From Cycas panzhihuaensis (Eukaryota > Cycadophyta), in NCBI GenBank assembly GCA_023213395.1, contig CM041465.1, positions 231,887,741 to 231,951,740 on the forward strand: a stretch of 64,000 nt of DNA, written 5' to 3'. The translations under genes and the position numbers were made by a program. Under the pieces are notes generated by a model, which was not told the origin of the DNA, searched no databases, and saw nothing but the letters and a program-made list of their open reading frames with translations. Positions 1 to 8,537 of the stretch are shown piece by piece. Position 1 is the stretch's first letter. Each line of letters begins with the position of its first letter.

Positions 1-1474
1 TTGGTTGTATGTGTGTCAACCTCACATATATGGCACCACTTCTCTTGTTGGTGCATTGCACTATTTTTTAAATTTAAATCACATTCCCTGGTGGTATGTG
101 AGTTTTCTTCACAAATGTGGCACCACTTGGTTACCCTTCCAGTGTGCTCTTTCTTTTTAGGTGTTTCCTCTTCTTCACGGTTATTTCTAACTTTCAATCT
201 AGCTACCTCTTTTCTCAATGCCTCTAATTCTGATTCCTCCTCTGCTACCCCTACCTGGCAGAAGGGTCGGTTGTACTGGTTTTGCTTCAACTCTCTAATC
301 TCGTCTTGTAACCTCAGTGAAGAAGGAGTCTTGTCCTCCCGCTTGGGCATCCATTTCCATTTCAAAGTCTAATGCCAGATCTTGAGCATTCTTGAATGAT
401 TTCAATGGATGTGCATGCATCATGGTTCGCAACTTCTCATTCAGCCCTCTTACAAAGTAATTCTTCATATTATGGTCAGTTATTGTTTCATTGATCATGC
501 CACGCAATAATTTTCATTCGGCTAATATAAGTTAGGAATGATTCTCCCTCTGTCGATCTCTCGTAGTGCGATTTCGGCTTCATTCTTTCGAAACTTTTGA
601 AATCTTTCTTCAAATGCTTTCTTAATCTTCACCCATGGCTCATTCTTGTTTGTTTCCTTATACCATGCCAAGGGTACTCCTCTCAATGTCTGGTGAGCGT
701 GCTTTGATTTCATCTTCGTCTGTAATCTTTTTGACATCAATGAGGCTCTGAAATAGATACACATGCTCTACTGCGTCTGAAGTATCGTTAAAGATTAGTT
801 TCCCAAAATCTCTATAGTCGTCCATTTTGGGAGATTGTAACTATCCTCCACCTGATGGTGATTTTTCCCTTCCTCCCTCCTTTGGGGATGCACTGGGAGT
901 AACTACCGCTATACTATCTTTTCCAAACAGCGGATTTTTGAATGGAGTTTTTATGTGTATAGGTTCCACTACACCTGGAACTTGTATAGTCAATGGTGTT
1001 ACCGTAATGTAAGATTGATCAGATCCCCTTTCTATCGAATCTTCAAAAACATCTCGTTAGCTTGTTCTCCCAATATGCCGAGGGACCTTCCTTCGCCTTC
1101 TTATCGCTGTCACCTAGGTCCTTCGGGCTGTCCTCCACTGGTATACTTCCCTCTGTTAGGATCTCTTTATGCTTTTCATCTAATTTTGGCTTCCCTTCAA
1201 TCTCCGGGCTAAACAAATCATCTCTGATTGGGGCTGGTGTCAATACCATGTGTTCGCCATGGGTTTCCTCTTCCTGAGGTGTCTGGGCTCCACTTGCCTC
1301 AGATCCTTCAACGGACTGTCCCTTAGTCTCATTGTTTTGCGAACTTAATCTCCTCGCCCTTCTGAGTTTTGCTTCTTTTGACCATCTTAGTGCCCTTTGT
1401 CTGCTGGTTTCCTTTTCCTTGGGTGAAGTATCCTTCTGGGGCTCTTCCGACCTTGAAGGCCTCTTAGGTGGCAT
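1..1474 (-). pseudogene. gag: G1 gag polyprotein (broken)
   Basis: Gag forms the nucleocapsid-like particle in which the element is reverse transcribed. Reading minus from 1474, a basic, lysine- and arginine-rich N-terminus (starting MPPKRPSRSEEP, to about 1043) is followed in other frames by capsid-like segments (764-522 and 507-295) of the plant retrotransposon gag type, with motifs such as GVPLAWY and LNEKLRTMMHAHP. At 140-1 there is a perfect CX2CX4HX4C knuckle (WCHICEENSHTTREC) and the start of a second (WCHICEVDTHTT) cut by the edge. The three segments lie in different frames, so at least two frameshifts are present. G5 at 35.8-37.7 kb has the same arrangement. It is not a working gene. 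Confidence 0.8.
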
Positions 1475-1599
1475 TGGAAGGTACCACAGCTCTGGGTGGC
1501 TTAGTTATAGCTCGCCATCACGGCCGGCTGTGGTCCTCTGCCCTTTACACATACTTTTCTTTGAAACTCCTAGGCCCTTGTCCCTCCTCAGCGGATGTA

Positions 1600-1612
1600 G
1601 GCAACGGAACCA
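1600..1612 (-). other. G1 primer-binding site
   Basis: On the minus strand TGGTTCCGTTGCC lies one base inside the LTR end. It starts with TGG, as a site pairing with a tRNA 3' CCA must, and resembles the TGGCGCCGTTGCC site common in plant gypsy elements (tRNA-Asp type) with two differing bases. It fixes the inner end of the LTR. Confidence 0.65.
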
Positions 1613-1613
1613 A

Positions 1614-2450
1614 TGTTGACTGCTGGGGTATATTATTACACTTACGAGATACCCCTTGCTACACTTGTCAAGGTTACAGTAGCTATAATCTAGTTTCGGA
1701 TCTAGTCAACATGGTCATTCACATACATTCCATATATAATTCACAAAATGGTACACAAGATGTAAATCAATACATACTCGGAAATCATCATCACAACACC
1801 AAGAATACACCAATTTCCACGTAACTCTTCCTTTTATTAAGTCAGCAGTTCATTTACACAGTGGAATGCATTCACGAGCATTCCGGTGACATGCAATCTT
1901 TTACATTACAATGCGTGCCGGATGGTACTTATCATACGGTGATGCTCCAAATGGGCTGTCATGCGTGTTGGCTCCGCACCTTTGCGTGCCGTGATATCCG
2001 CTCTCTCCTCGAGTATACCATAGGATTGAATCACTCGGCTCTCACCCTAACTAGGTGAATCATGCGTACCTCCTTAAGTACTCATGCTAGTACCTTTTGG
2101 CTGAAGGGTTATGATTGTCATAACCGTACCTTCGATCATGCGTGCCTTTCACTTAATCACTTGTTTAGCCTTAATTAATCCGTCCTTTGAGTCCGTACGT
2201 ACGTCTGGCACCTCAACAGGTCTTCACTGGTCCCTTTGAGTCGTGCGTACTGCCTCTGCTCGGTTTCGTTCGCGTTGATGCGTGTCATCATACGTGCCGT
2301 TCGAATGCGTGCACATCATCGTACCGAATGCTAGTTTTTCTGCCGTTTTGCCTCGTGCGTACCTCCGTACGGTCCGTACTTGCATTCCTTTGGTCAATAC
2401 AAGCCTGTATTCCGTCTTCCTCAAGGTCTATGTTACAATATGTCCCAACA
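1614..2450 (-). repeat. G1 5' LTR (837 bp)
   Basis: On the plus strand the block starts TGTTGACTGC and ends GTCCCAACA, giving the TGTTG...CAACA inverted ends of an LTR. The inner end is next to the primer-binding site, and the outer end abuts foreign coding sequence. The 3' LTR of G5 (21854-22680) begins TGTTGACTTAC, ends GTCCCAACA, and aligns around 1689-1715, which confirms both boundaries. It holds about ten copies of TGCGTGCC/TGCGTACC-like words (about 1912-2360) and a palindrome at 2107-2125. Confidence 0.85.
2107..2125. repeat. Palindrome in G1 LTR
   Basis: GGTTATGA, a TTG spacer, then TCATAACC: 8-bp perfect arms. The G5 LTR has a longer palindrome at the matching place, with the same core except for one paired substitution. 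Confidence 0.8.
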
Positions 2451-2527
2451 AGCTCCATCTTCACTTGTTCCTTATAATGTGGATTCATCCTGTAAGGTCT
2501 TTGCCTTACTGATCTTACATTTTCCAT
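2451..2527 (-). pseudogene. pol: G2 reverse transcriptase, N-terminal fragment
   Basis: The minus-strand peptide QRPYRMNPHYKEQVKMEL matches the conserved stretch just before the polymerase core of plant gypsy elements; G5 has the close counterpart QRPYCMNLKYKEKVK near 31.9 kb. Coding similarity stops at 2451, where the G1 LTR starts. This is the insertion scar. Confidence 0.8.
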
Positions 2528-2748
2528 TAATTATATTTTGTGCTCACCCACTTCTGGAGAGATTCCCTTCAAGTCCTTATAGGACCATGCAAAAACATCC
2601 TTGAACTCGCAAAAGAGAGATGTTGCTTTTTGCATTATCTCGGGCTCCTAATAATCTCCTATCTGTATCCATTTTGGATTTCCTTCTGTTCCAACGTTAA
2701 TTGATTTATGTTGGAGCTTTCTCCCTTGCACTATTTTCCCATCTGGGT

Positions 2749-3804
2749 TTAATTCATAGGCTGGTGCCTGAAAATTTTCCTTATGTCATATTTTGTAACA
2801 AAATATGTTTGTGGGAAGTTCCTTACTTCTTCTTGACTTAATTGACAACCATTTTCCTTTTCCACAAAGGATACATTCTTTTGTTTAAAATTTTCAATCA
2901 AACAATTTTCCACTGCCACACTACCAGGCAAATCATACAGGCAATTATGTTGAATTTTATTAAGAGAGGAAATTACATCTTCTTTTGAATTTTGCATTAC
3001 AATGTTACCTTTTCCACTCGGTTCCAATTGATCTGGACACAACTCCATAAGATAACATCTTAAGGATTTTTCTCCCGTTTCTTCCCAAGCGGATTGCAAC
3101 CAATCCAGCAAATATGTAGATGAAGCCTCACTTCCGATTTGTGGAGGGGTTTTCAAGGCTTGGAATGCTGTCTTTGAACAAGGACTTACTGTTGTGGCTG
3201 CTGATGTAGTTGTTGAGGACACCCCATCTTCATCTTCTACCTTTTCAATATGTGGTCCATTTGAGCAAAGAGGCAATACAACTTTCTTTCTTGCAAAATA
3301 TAAAGTAAAGGTTAGCTTTCCCCAATCTTGCAAAGCCTCTGTTGCCAATAGCCATGGTCGTCCTAAGAGTGCAAGATATGTTTTATTGTGATCCTGCATT
3401 CTTACAACTGCAAAATCTAAGCAAACCGTGATTCCCGCCACTGTTACTGGAATGTTCAGCAAAGATCCCATCAGTCGAACTTGCAATTGGTTAGCTAACC
3501 GAATTGCATAATTTGGGGAAACCAATTCCGGCCGTCCCAGTGAAATCTATGTGGATTCAAGGAGCACATTTACTCCTGATCCACCATCCACTACTGTTCT
3601 ACAAATCATTGTTCCAAACAGAATCATTGGAACTCTTGGATCAATTGTATCCATCTTCGTAGCTCGCAACACTGGCTCTTCCATATGATCTAAAAAATAA
3701 TCAACTTCCCACCATTTAAAGATAATGGTTATAGGGATAGATATACCTGATTCCATTAACAACTCCTTTATCTCTTGCAGTTTCTGCCAATGATTTTTGT
3801 CCAA
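2749..3804 (-). pseudogene. pol: G2 retropepsin and protease-RT linker
   Basis: This is the aspartic protease that would cut the element's own polyprotein. Reading minus, VVDGGSGVNVL (about 3570-3605) matches the DGGS(A/S)VN active-site region of plant gypsy retropepsins. The flap and second half follow (about 3300-3525), with LLNIPVTVAGITVCLDFAVV and LALLGRPWL, the latter matching the conserved LGRPWL motif. A stop separates the two halves in one frame at about 3545. The remainder to 2749 is a hydrophilic linker of about 145 residues rich in C, S, E and Q. The same frame continues upstream into the zinc-knuckle region. Confidence 0.75.
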
Positions 3805-4143
3805 TTGCTCTCCCTACACTGGTGGTCGCCTTTGGTATACTTGTCCTTTAAACCGGTTTGCTTGTTCCAACTCATCTAACTTCACAGTTCTTGTGGCCTC
3901 TTGTATAGCTTTGACGGCTTCTTGCATTCTTTCCTTCTCCACTGTTGGATACGGGAAATTCTCGCTACTTGTTGCATCTATGACCCTTCCACTTCTTGTT
4001 TAAATATACACTGGCTTTTCCTTGTCTGGAATTTTTGTAGCCAGATTTGAAGTCTGCACTTCCAGACCAGAATTCTTTGGACAATTTTCCCATTCATGGT
4101 TTGTTGGGCCGCATTCTTCACAAATATAATCTTTCCCTTGCTT

Positions 4144-4494
4144 CTACAGTGGACAATCTGTCCTGAAATGCTCCCATCTCGAACACAACTGACAGCGAAC
4201 TAACTTTGTCTTGCCTTTGTATTGTTTAAAAGAAGAATTTTCTTTCTTTTGATAGAAAGATTCTCTTACTGGATTCTTATGGTAACATTCCCACGTATAG
4301 TGGTTTCCTCTCTTGCAAATCTCGCACCATCTTCTCTCCATTTGTTGATGTTCATTTTTAAAATGACCTAGCTGTCCACAAGGGGGAGGGCACCATATGT
4401 TTTCTTGGGATTTTCCCATTTTTAATCTGGCTATCTCCATCCTTAGTTTCTCAATTTCTTCATTCTGTTGATTTGTTTCAACAGGCATTACCAA
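4144..4494 (-). pseudogene. gag: G2 gag zinc knuckles (nucleocapsid)
   Basis: The region is cysteine- and histidine-rich. A short basic linker with a possible coiled segment (QQNEEIEKLRMEIARLKMGK) precedes at least two knuckles: CEICKRGNHYTWEC fits CX2CX4HX4C, and CQLCSRWEHFRTDC also fits. An earlier one is damaged. These would bind the element's RNA. It is in frame with the protease downstream and out of frame with the capsid segment upstream, so one frameshift lies between 4500 and 4665. Confidence 0.8.
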
Positions 4495-4664
4495 GGGCTA
4501 CTGTTTTAACATCTCTACCTCTTTTTTCAAAACCTTAATTTCTGGTTTTGTAGTCCCCAGGGGTAAGAATATTTGCCCAAAATTCTGGGTTCCATTCTGT
4601 AGGTATGTTGTCTTCATCTGATTTTCAAAACGTAATGCTGACTCTTTAACCTGATCATAACTAT

Positions 4665-5507
4665 TCAGAGGATGAACATAATTTTCTCCTTCAAATGGGG
4701 CAGCAACCCCTGTACAAAATACTTCAGAGACAACATTGGATTCATTGACATGAGAGGATCCATTTTATTCAAGATGATTTTAAGTCTACCATCAAAATCA
4801 TTAACTGACTCACCTGGTACTTGTCTGATTTCCTCCAAAGCCTGAAATATTGGCATTGGATCTCTTAACCGCTAAAACCTGTCCAAAAATTGTGTTTGGA
4901 CCACTTCCCAAGTGGGATTTGTCTTCGCTACGTACTGGTACCATGCAATTGCTGTCCCACGTAACGTGGAGAAGAATCTTGCCTTAATTTCCTTTGGATT
5001 TTTACTCTTCTTAATCTTTAGCATATTGGAGAATAAAGCCAAATGGTCTCCAGGATCTCCTGAGCCATCAAATTGTAAATGCCCAAACATAGCATCGTTC
5101 TGGACTATTACATATGGAGGAACCATTTGGTTTCCTCCTCCCATTCCACTACCTTGCGACATGTTCCTCGGACCTGAGGATTCTGGTCCAATTATGTTAA
5201 GTTCTCCTTCACTCCTCTCTTGCCTCAAGACTGCACTTTCTGGGCTTTCTTCCACAATTGATGAGCACGAAAAGATCTGATTCATTCTATACAACGGATT
5301 TAACACATGGGAATGGGATTCTTTTGTCTCCACCATGTAGCAGTCCCACTGTGTTGTGGCGGTACTATATACCTCCAAATTAATTGACTTTCCTTCTTCT
5401 GTGGCAGTCTGCTTTTCTTCAAATCTTTGCAGATTCAAAACTTCTTCTTGATTTTCTGTAGGTTTCAACAGTTTGTTCCTCTGATTTTCTTCAAGTTTCA
5501 GCAACAA
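4665..5507 (-). pseudogene. gag: G2 gag capsid region
   Basis: Two minus-strand stretches in the same frame (5507-4872 and 4856-4665), separated by a stop, carry the retrotransposon gag fold: FDGSGDPGDHLALFSNML, then ARFFSTLRGTAIAWYQYV, then FQALEEIRQVPGESVNDFDG. The words STLRGTAIAWY and PGESVNDF are typical of plant gypsy gag. The N-terminal part before residue 100 is hydrophilic and family-specific. Confidence 0.8.
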
Positions 5508-5603
5508 GTCTTCAGATGCAGCAGATCTCTTCTTTGATTTTCTTCAGATTTCAACAATTCTTCTTGATTTCTTTCCTGATTCGAGTCTTTATCCTGCAAA
5601 TCT

Positions 5604-5930
5604 TCAAAATGATTTTTCCCAGAATTCTAGAAATATTTGTCTTCTTTCAGCCTTAAGTCTTTCTGATTTTTTAGCTTTGCCATCATACAACCCTTCATCT
5701 TCATTTAGACTTAAATCTTGTTGGTTTATCAACCCTGAATCTTGCTGATTTTTCAGCAAATATTCATCTCCTTTCAGGCTTAAACCTTGTTGGTTTCTCA
5801 GCCCTGGATCTTGCTGATTTTTCAGCAGATATTCATCTCCTTTCAAGCTTAAACCTTGCTGGTTTTTCAGCCTTGGATCTTGCTGATTTTTCAGTAGATT
5901 TTCATCTTCCTTCTCAGAAATCTAAGAATC
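5604..5930 (-). repeat. 69-bp coding tandem repeat in G2 gag N-terminus
   Basis: A 69-bp unit is repeated a little over three times; equivalent points fall at 5710, 5779 and 5848. It encodes a 23-residue unit of the form KGDEYLLKNQQDPGLRNQQG plus LSL. Because 69 is divisible by three, the reading frame is kept through all copies and matches the gag frame downstream. Shorter copies of its TTGCTGATTTTTCAG core continue toward 5560 and 5900. The peptide is hydrophilic and glutamine-rich, with no known domain. Confidence 0.8.
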
Positions 5931-6402
5931 AGTTATTTGCTTCTGTGCAGAAATTTGATTTTCTTCAGAAATTTTCAACTCTCTCCTTTATCTGAATATC
6001 TTCACAATTCTGGAGGTCTTTATCTTCTTCTTGTCTATCTTGGGACTCTTGTAGGTCTCTCTCTCTCGCCTGTCTTGGCTCTACTTTTTCCTCAGGAATC
6101 TTTGTTTCAATTTTCTTCTCTTCTTCTCGCTGTCTCTTGTCCTCCTGGGCTTCCTTCTCTCTGCCGCGTCCTGTGCGTGCAACTGGGGTCTAACTTTCTT
6201 CCTACCGCCCCTTCCCAACTCTTTTCTTCATCTGTTTTCTTTCTAACCAGCTCCCTGGGTCTGCACGTGCCTTCCTAGCTTTTCTCCGCGTCCCAGTGTC
6301 GACTTCTTTCTTCTCTTGACTCGACCTTTCTCAATGAGTCGGCCCTAGGTGGCATGGAGAGCCTCTGATCTTCCGCGTTTCATCTTTCTTTGGTTAGGAA
6401 AA
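5931..6402 (-). other. G2 leader between PBS and gag
   Basis: The plus strand is CT-rich (purine-rich on the element's sense strand). I see no coding frame with known motifs. The position between primer-binding site and gag identifies it as the untranslated leader. Confidence 0.5.
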
Positions 6403-6417
6403 CCGACAATGGAACCA
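6403..6417 (-). other. G2 primer-binding site
   Basis: The minus strand reads TGGTTCCATTGTCGG, close to the G1 site and of the same tRNA-Asp-like class. It is separated from the LTR start by three bases. Confidence 0.6.
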
Positions 6418-6420
6418 AGA

Positions 6421-7690
6421 TGTGCGCGCCTTGCTTCACATTTTCTAACATACAGAATACATAATTGAAGAGAGACGCAGAATTGGTGAAAACATCAAGA
6501 ACTAACTTTTATTCATGGTAAAAAGGGCATTGCGTCTGGTCCTCTCACAACCAGACGCATGCCTGAGCAATTACAACTAGAGGACAGGCCACCCAATGCG
6601 TGGGTTCCAGCCCAAACGAATCAGGCGTAATACACAGGCAATGGATATATTCCCTCATGTCTATTCTACTTCTTTATATGTGATGAACACATAGTTACAT
6701 AACTATTTTATTCAATTTTGTCCTATCTCAACTAATCTGCCTGTTGCCCATCTCTACCTGAGCCGCCCACGGTCTGCCCAAGTTGCACTTAGATCCGCTA
6801 GTTGCAGTCCTGGCAGTCCATAGTTGCAGTGCGGTCTTGACTGCCATGACCCAGACCTTCACTGTTGTACCACGACCCTCATTGTTGTAGTCGCAGAGCT
6901 TACTGTAGCAACCATAGTAACAGTCATAGTAGCAGCCGTAGTAGCAGTCGACCTCCTCAGTTGTAGCAACAATCCTTATTGTTACAGCCGTACCTCAAAA
7001 TTGGCTGTTAGGCCGCACACAGTCTCCAAGTCTAAATCACAAAAGATCTCCTCGATCTGCGCTCAAAACAGACCAAGAACACTCCAAATACACTCACAAT
7101 AGGTAAAATGTGATGTATCAAAGGTCTAAGCATCTCCTCCTTTTTTATATTTTGTCATTGAGGGGAATATACCAAAAGGTATATTCTCAGAGTTTTGACT
7201 TTTCAAATACACCGCACTTTATCACTTAACCCACGTGATTAAAATGAAAGGCATAAAAGAGATTATGATTTACTAAGTATCAAACCTTAGTAAAATCTTT
7301 CAAAAGTGAAATGAAAAGTCGCCTTTGCGTGATACCATGAGGCGCGGTTGCCGCAACACTAAACTGGCCTGCGTACACTACACGGACCAGCGCACGGAGA
7401 TGAAGACTTATACCTACTACGTACGACTGGTAAATAATCTATATGCTGCCCAGCCACCTCCAAACATGCCCAACCAACCTTAATAGATGCCAGCCAGCCT
7501 TAAGAGAGGCAAAAAAACTTGAATACAGCAGGCAAACAATCCCAGCTCTACCCAACAGCCTCCAGATCACACCTAGCCAATACACTACTCTCTCAGACAA
7601 CCTCAAAACAGTTGTACAGTGCTTATTTAAAGCACACAAGTCTCCAAAATAGCATACAAACAACCCAACTATCTCTCAACACACAGATGT
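6421..7690 (-). repeat. G2 5' LTR (right end uncertain)
   Basis: The plus strand begins TGTGCGCGCC three bases after the primer-binding site. The block contains a GTAGCAG-type short repeat (6880-6960) and two palindromes: an imperfect one near 6962-6986 and a perfect one at 7165-7186. No second LTR is visible for comparison. A CACA at about 7687 would give TGTG...CACA ends, but this is only a guess. Confidence 0.4.
7165..7186. repeat. Palindrome in G2 LTR
   Basis: GAATATACC, AAAA, GGTATATTC: perfect 9-bp arms around a 4-base loop. Confidence 0.8.
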
Positions 7691-7929
7691 AGGCTCAACA
7701 AGGTGTATACAATGGAGATAAGAGGTCGTACTTCCACTTACAAAAGCACTACAATGCAAAAATATAGTGGACAATGCTTTATATTGTTGTGTGCTTCATC
7801 AAATTTCAGTATAGAGGGTTGAAAACGACTCAAGAAGGCTCTAATCTCTCCCTTATACAGACTGAATGAAGGTGACACCAAAAAAAAATTTCCCCTTTTT
7901 GAATTCTACAGTGTTTTGGGTGAAAAAAT
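7691..7929. other. Unassigned flank left of C1
   Basis: AT-rich sequence with no recognisable coding. It was contiguous with 15664 onward before C1 inserted; the last five bases, AAAAT, are the target duplication. Confidence 0.5.
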
Positions 7930-8523
7930 TGTTAAACCTCGTGTTTTACCTTATGTTTATATGTTAAGCTTATGTACTTTATATTTATGTCTTATGTGTG
8001 CACTTTAATGCTTATGTGCACTTTTGTACTTTAGGGGTGACTTTATCACTTAAGTGATAAAGTACACACCCACTTTATGACTAGTGACACAACGTTGTCA
8101 CTTATGTTACTTGAGGGTCAAATGACCCCATTGCATTTTTGCTCACACAAGAGCTTCCAAAAGGACACATGTCCATCATCCAAGGCATGTATCTTGAATG
8201 TTTGACACTTGTCAAACATCCAAGGCCTTAGGTCTCTCATCTCACTCTATATAATTAGACCTATTCCTCATTGTTGCACATTCAAGAGTTGGAGCTCATT
8301 GTTATTCTATCAGTTTGCTAATCAAGCTGAAGGCATTCTTTGGTTGTTGGACTAATTCTAACACCCCGTCTTTGGTATTGTGATCTTGCTCCTATTTCTC
8401 TTTGATTCCTTTGAATTCTTTGAGTTCTTTGAAGTTCTTTGTTGTTTATGCTTAATGCATTTAATGGTATTGTGCTTTTGTTAAAGATCTTGGACCTATG
8501 TGGCCTTCAGGCCCATTCTAACA
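7930..8523 (+). repeat. C1 5' LTR
   Basis: Starts TGTTAAACC and ends ATTCTAACA. It contains the palindrome TTATCACTTAAGTGATAA (8043-8060), a 15-bp-arm inverted repeat (8193-8224) and a TATA-like CTCTATATAATT near 8245. It would act as promoter and polyadenylation unit of the element. Confidence 0.95.
8193..8224. repeat. Long inverted repeat in C1-family LTR
   Basis: Arms of 15 bp around a 2-base centre, core TGTTTGACA-CT-TGTCAAACA. The copy at 15333-15364 is perfect; this one has a single mismatch. Also present at 46828-46859, 46898-46929 and 53335-53366, and in altered but still paired form at 38678-38709. Confidence 0.85.
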
Positions 8524-8525
8524 AT

Positions 8526-8537
8526 TGGTATCAGAGC
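8526..8537 (+). other. C1 primer-binding site (tRNA-iMet type)
   Basis: TGGTATCAGAGC lies two bases after the 5' LTR. This is the standard initiator-methionine tRNA site of plant copia elements. Confidence 0.95.

Larger units (their letters stand above)
1..2450 (-). mobile_element. G1: 5' end of a Ty3/gypsy LTR retrotransposon, running off the left edge
   Basis: On the minus strand I see, in order, an 837-bp LTR, a tRNA primer-binding site and a gag region ending in CCHC zinc knuckles at the window edge. Protease, polymerase and the second LTR would lie outside the window. The LTR end at 2450 directly abuts a reverse-transcriptase coding fragment of another gypsy element (G2), so G1 inserted into G2. 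Target duplication cannot be tested because only one end is visible; the five bases beyond this end are AGCTC. The gag and LTR resemble those of G5 further right, so G1 and G5 are one family. Confidence 0.85.
2451..7100 (-). mobile_element. G2: Ty3/gypsy element split by G1 (5' part)
   Basis: Minus-strand order from right to left is LTR (from 6421), primer-binding site, CT-rich leader, repeat-bearing gag N-terminus, capsid, zinc knuckles, protease, then the first codons of reverse transcriptase, where G1 has inserted. The rest of pol lies beyond the left edge. Its gag and knuckles differ from those of G1/G5, so it is a second gypsy family. The right limit is uncertain: LTR-like sequence continues past 7100, possibly to about 7690, and C1 sits at 7930. 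Confidence 0.75.

Noticed and set aside
6824-7102. Open frame with alternating valine and alanine over the GTAGCAG repeat
   Set aside because: It is a by-product of short repeats inside the G2 LTR and lies on the strand opposite to the element.
8043-8060. Palindromes considered as restriction-modification or CRISPR-like repeats
   Set aside because: They occur once per LTR, not in regular arrays, and the context is a plant retrotransposon.
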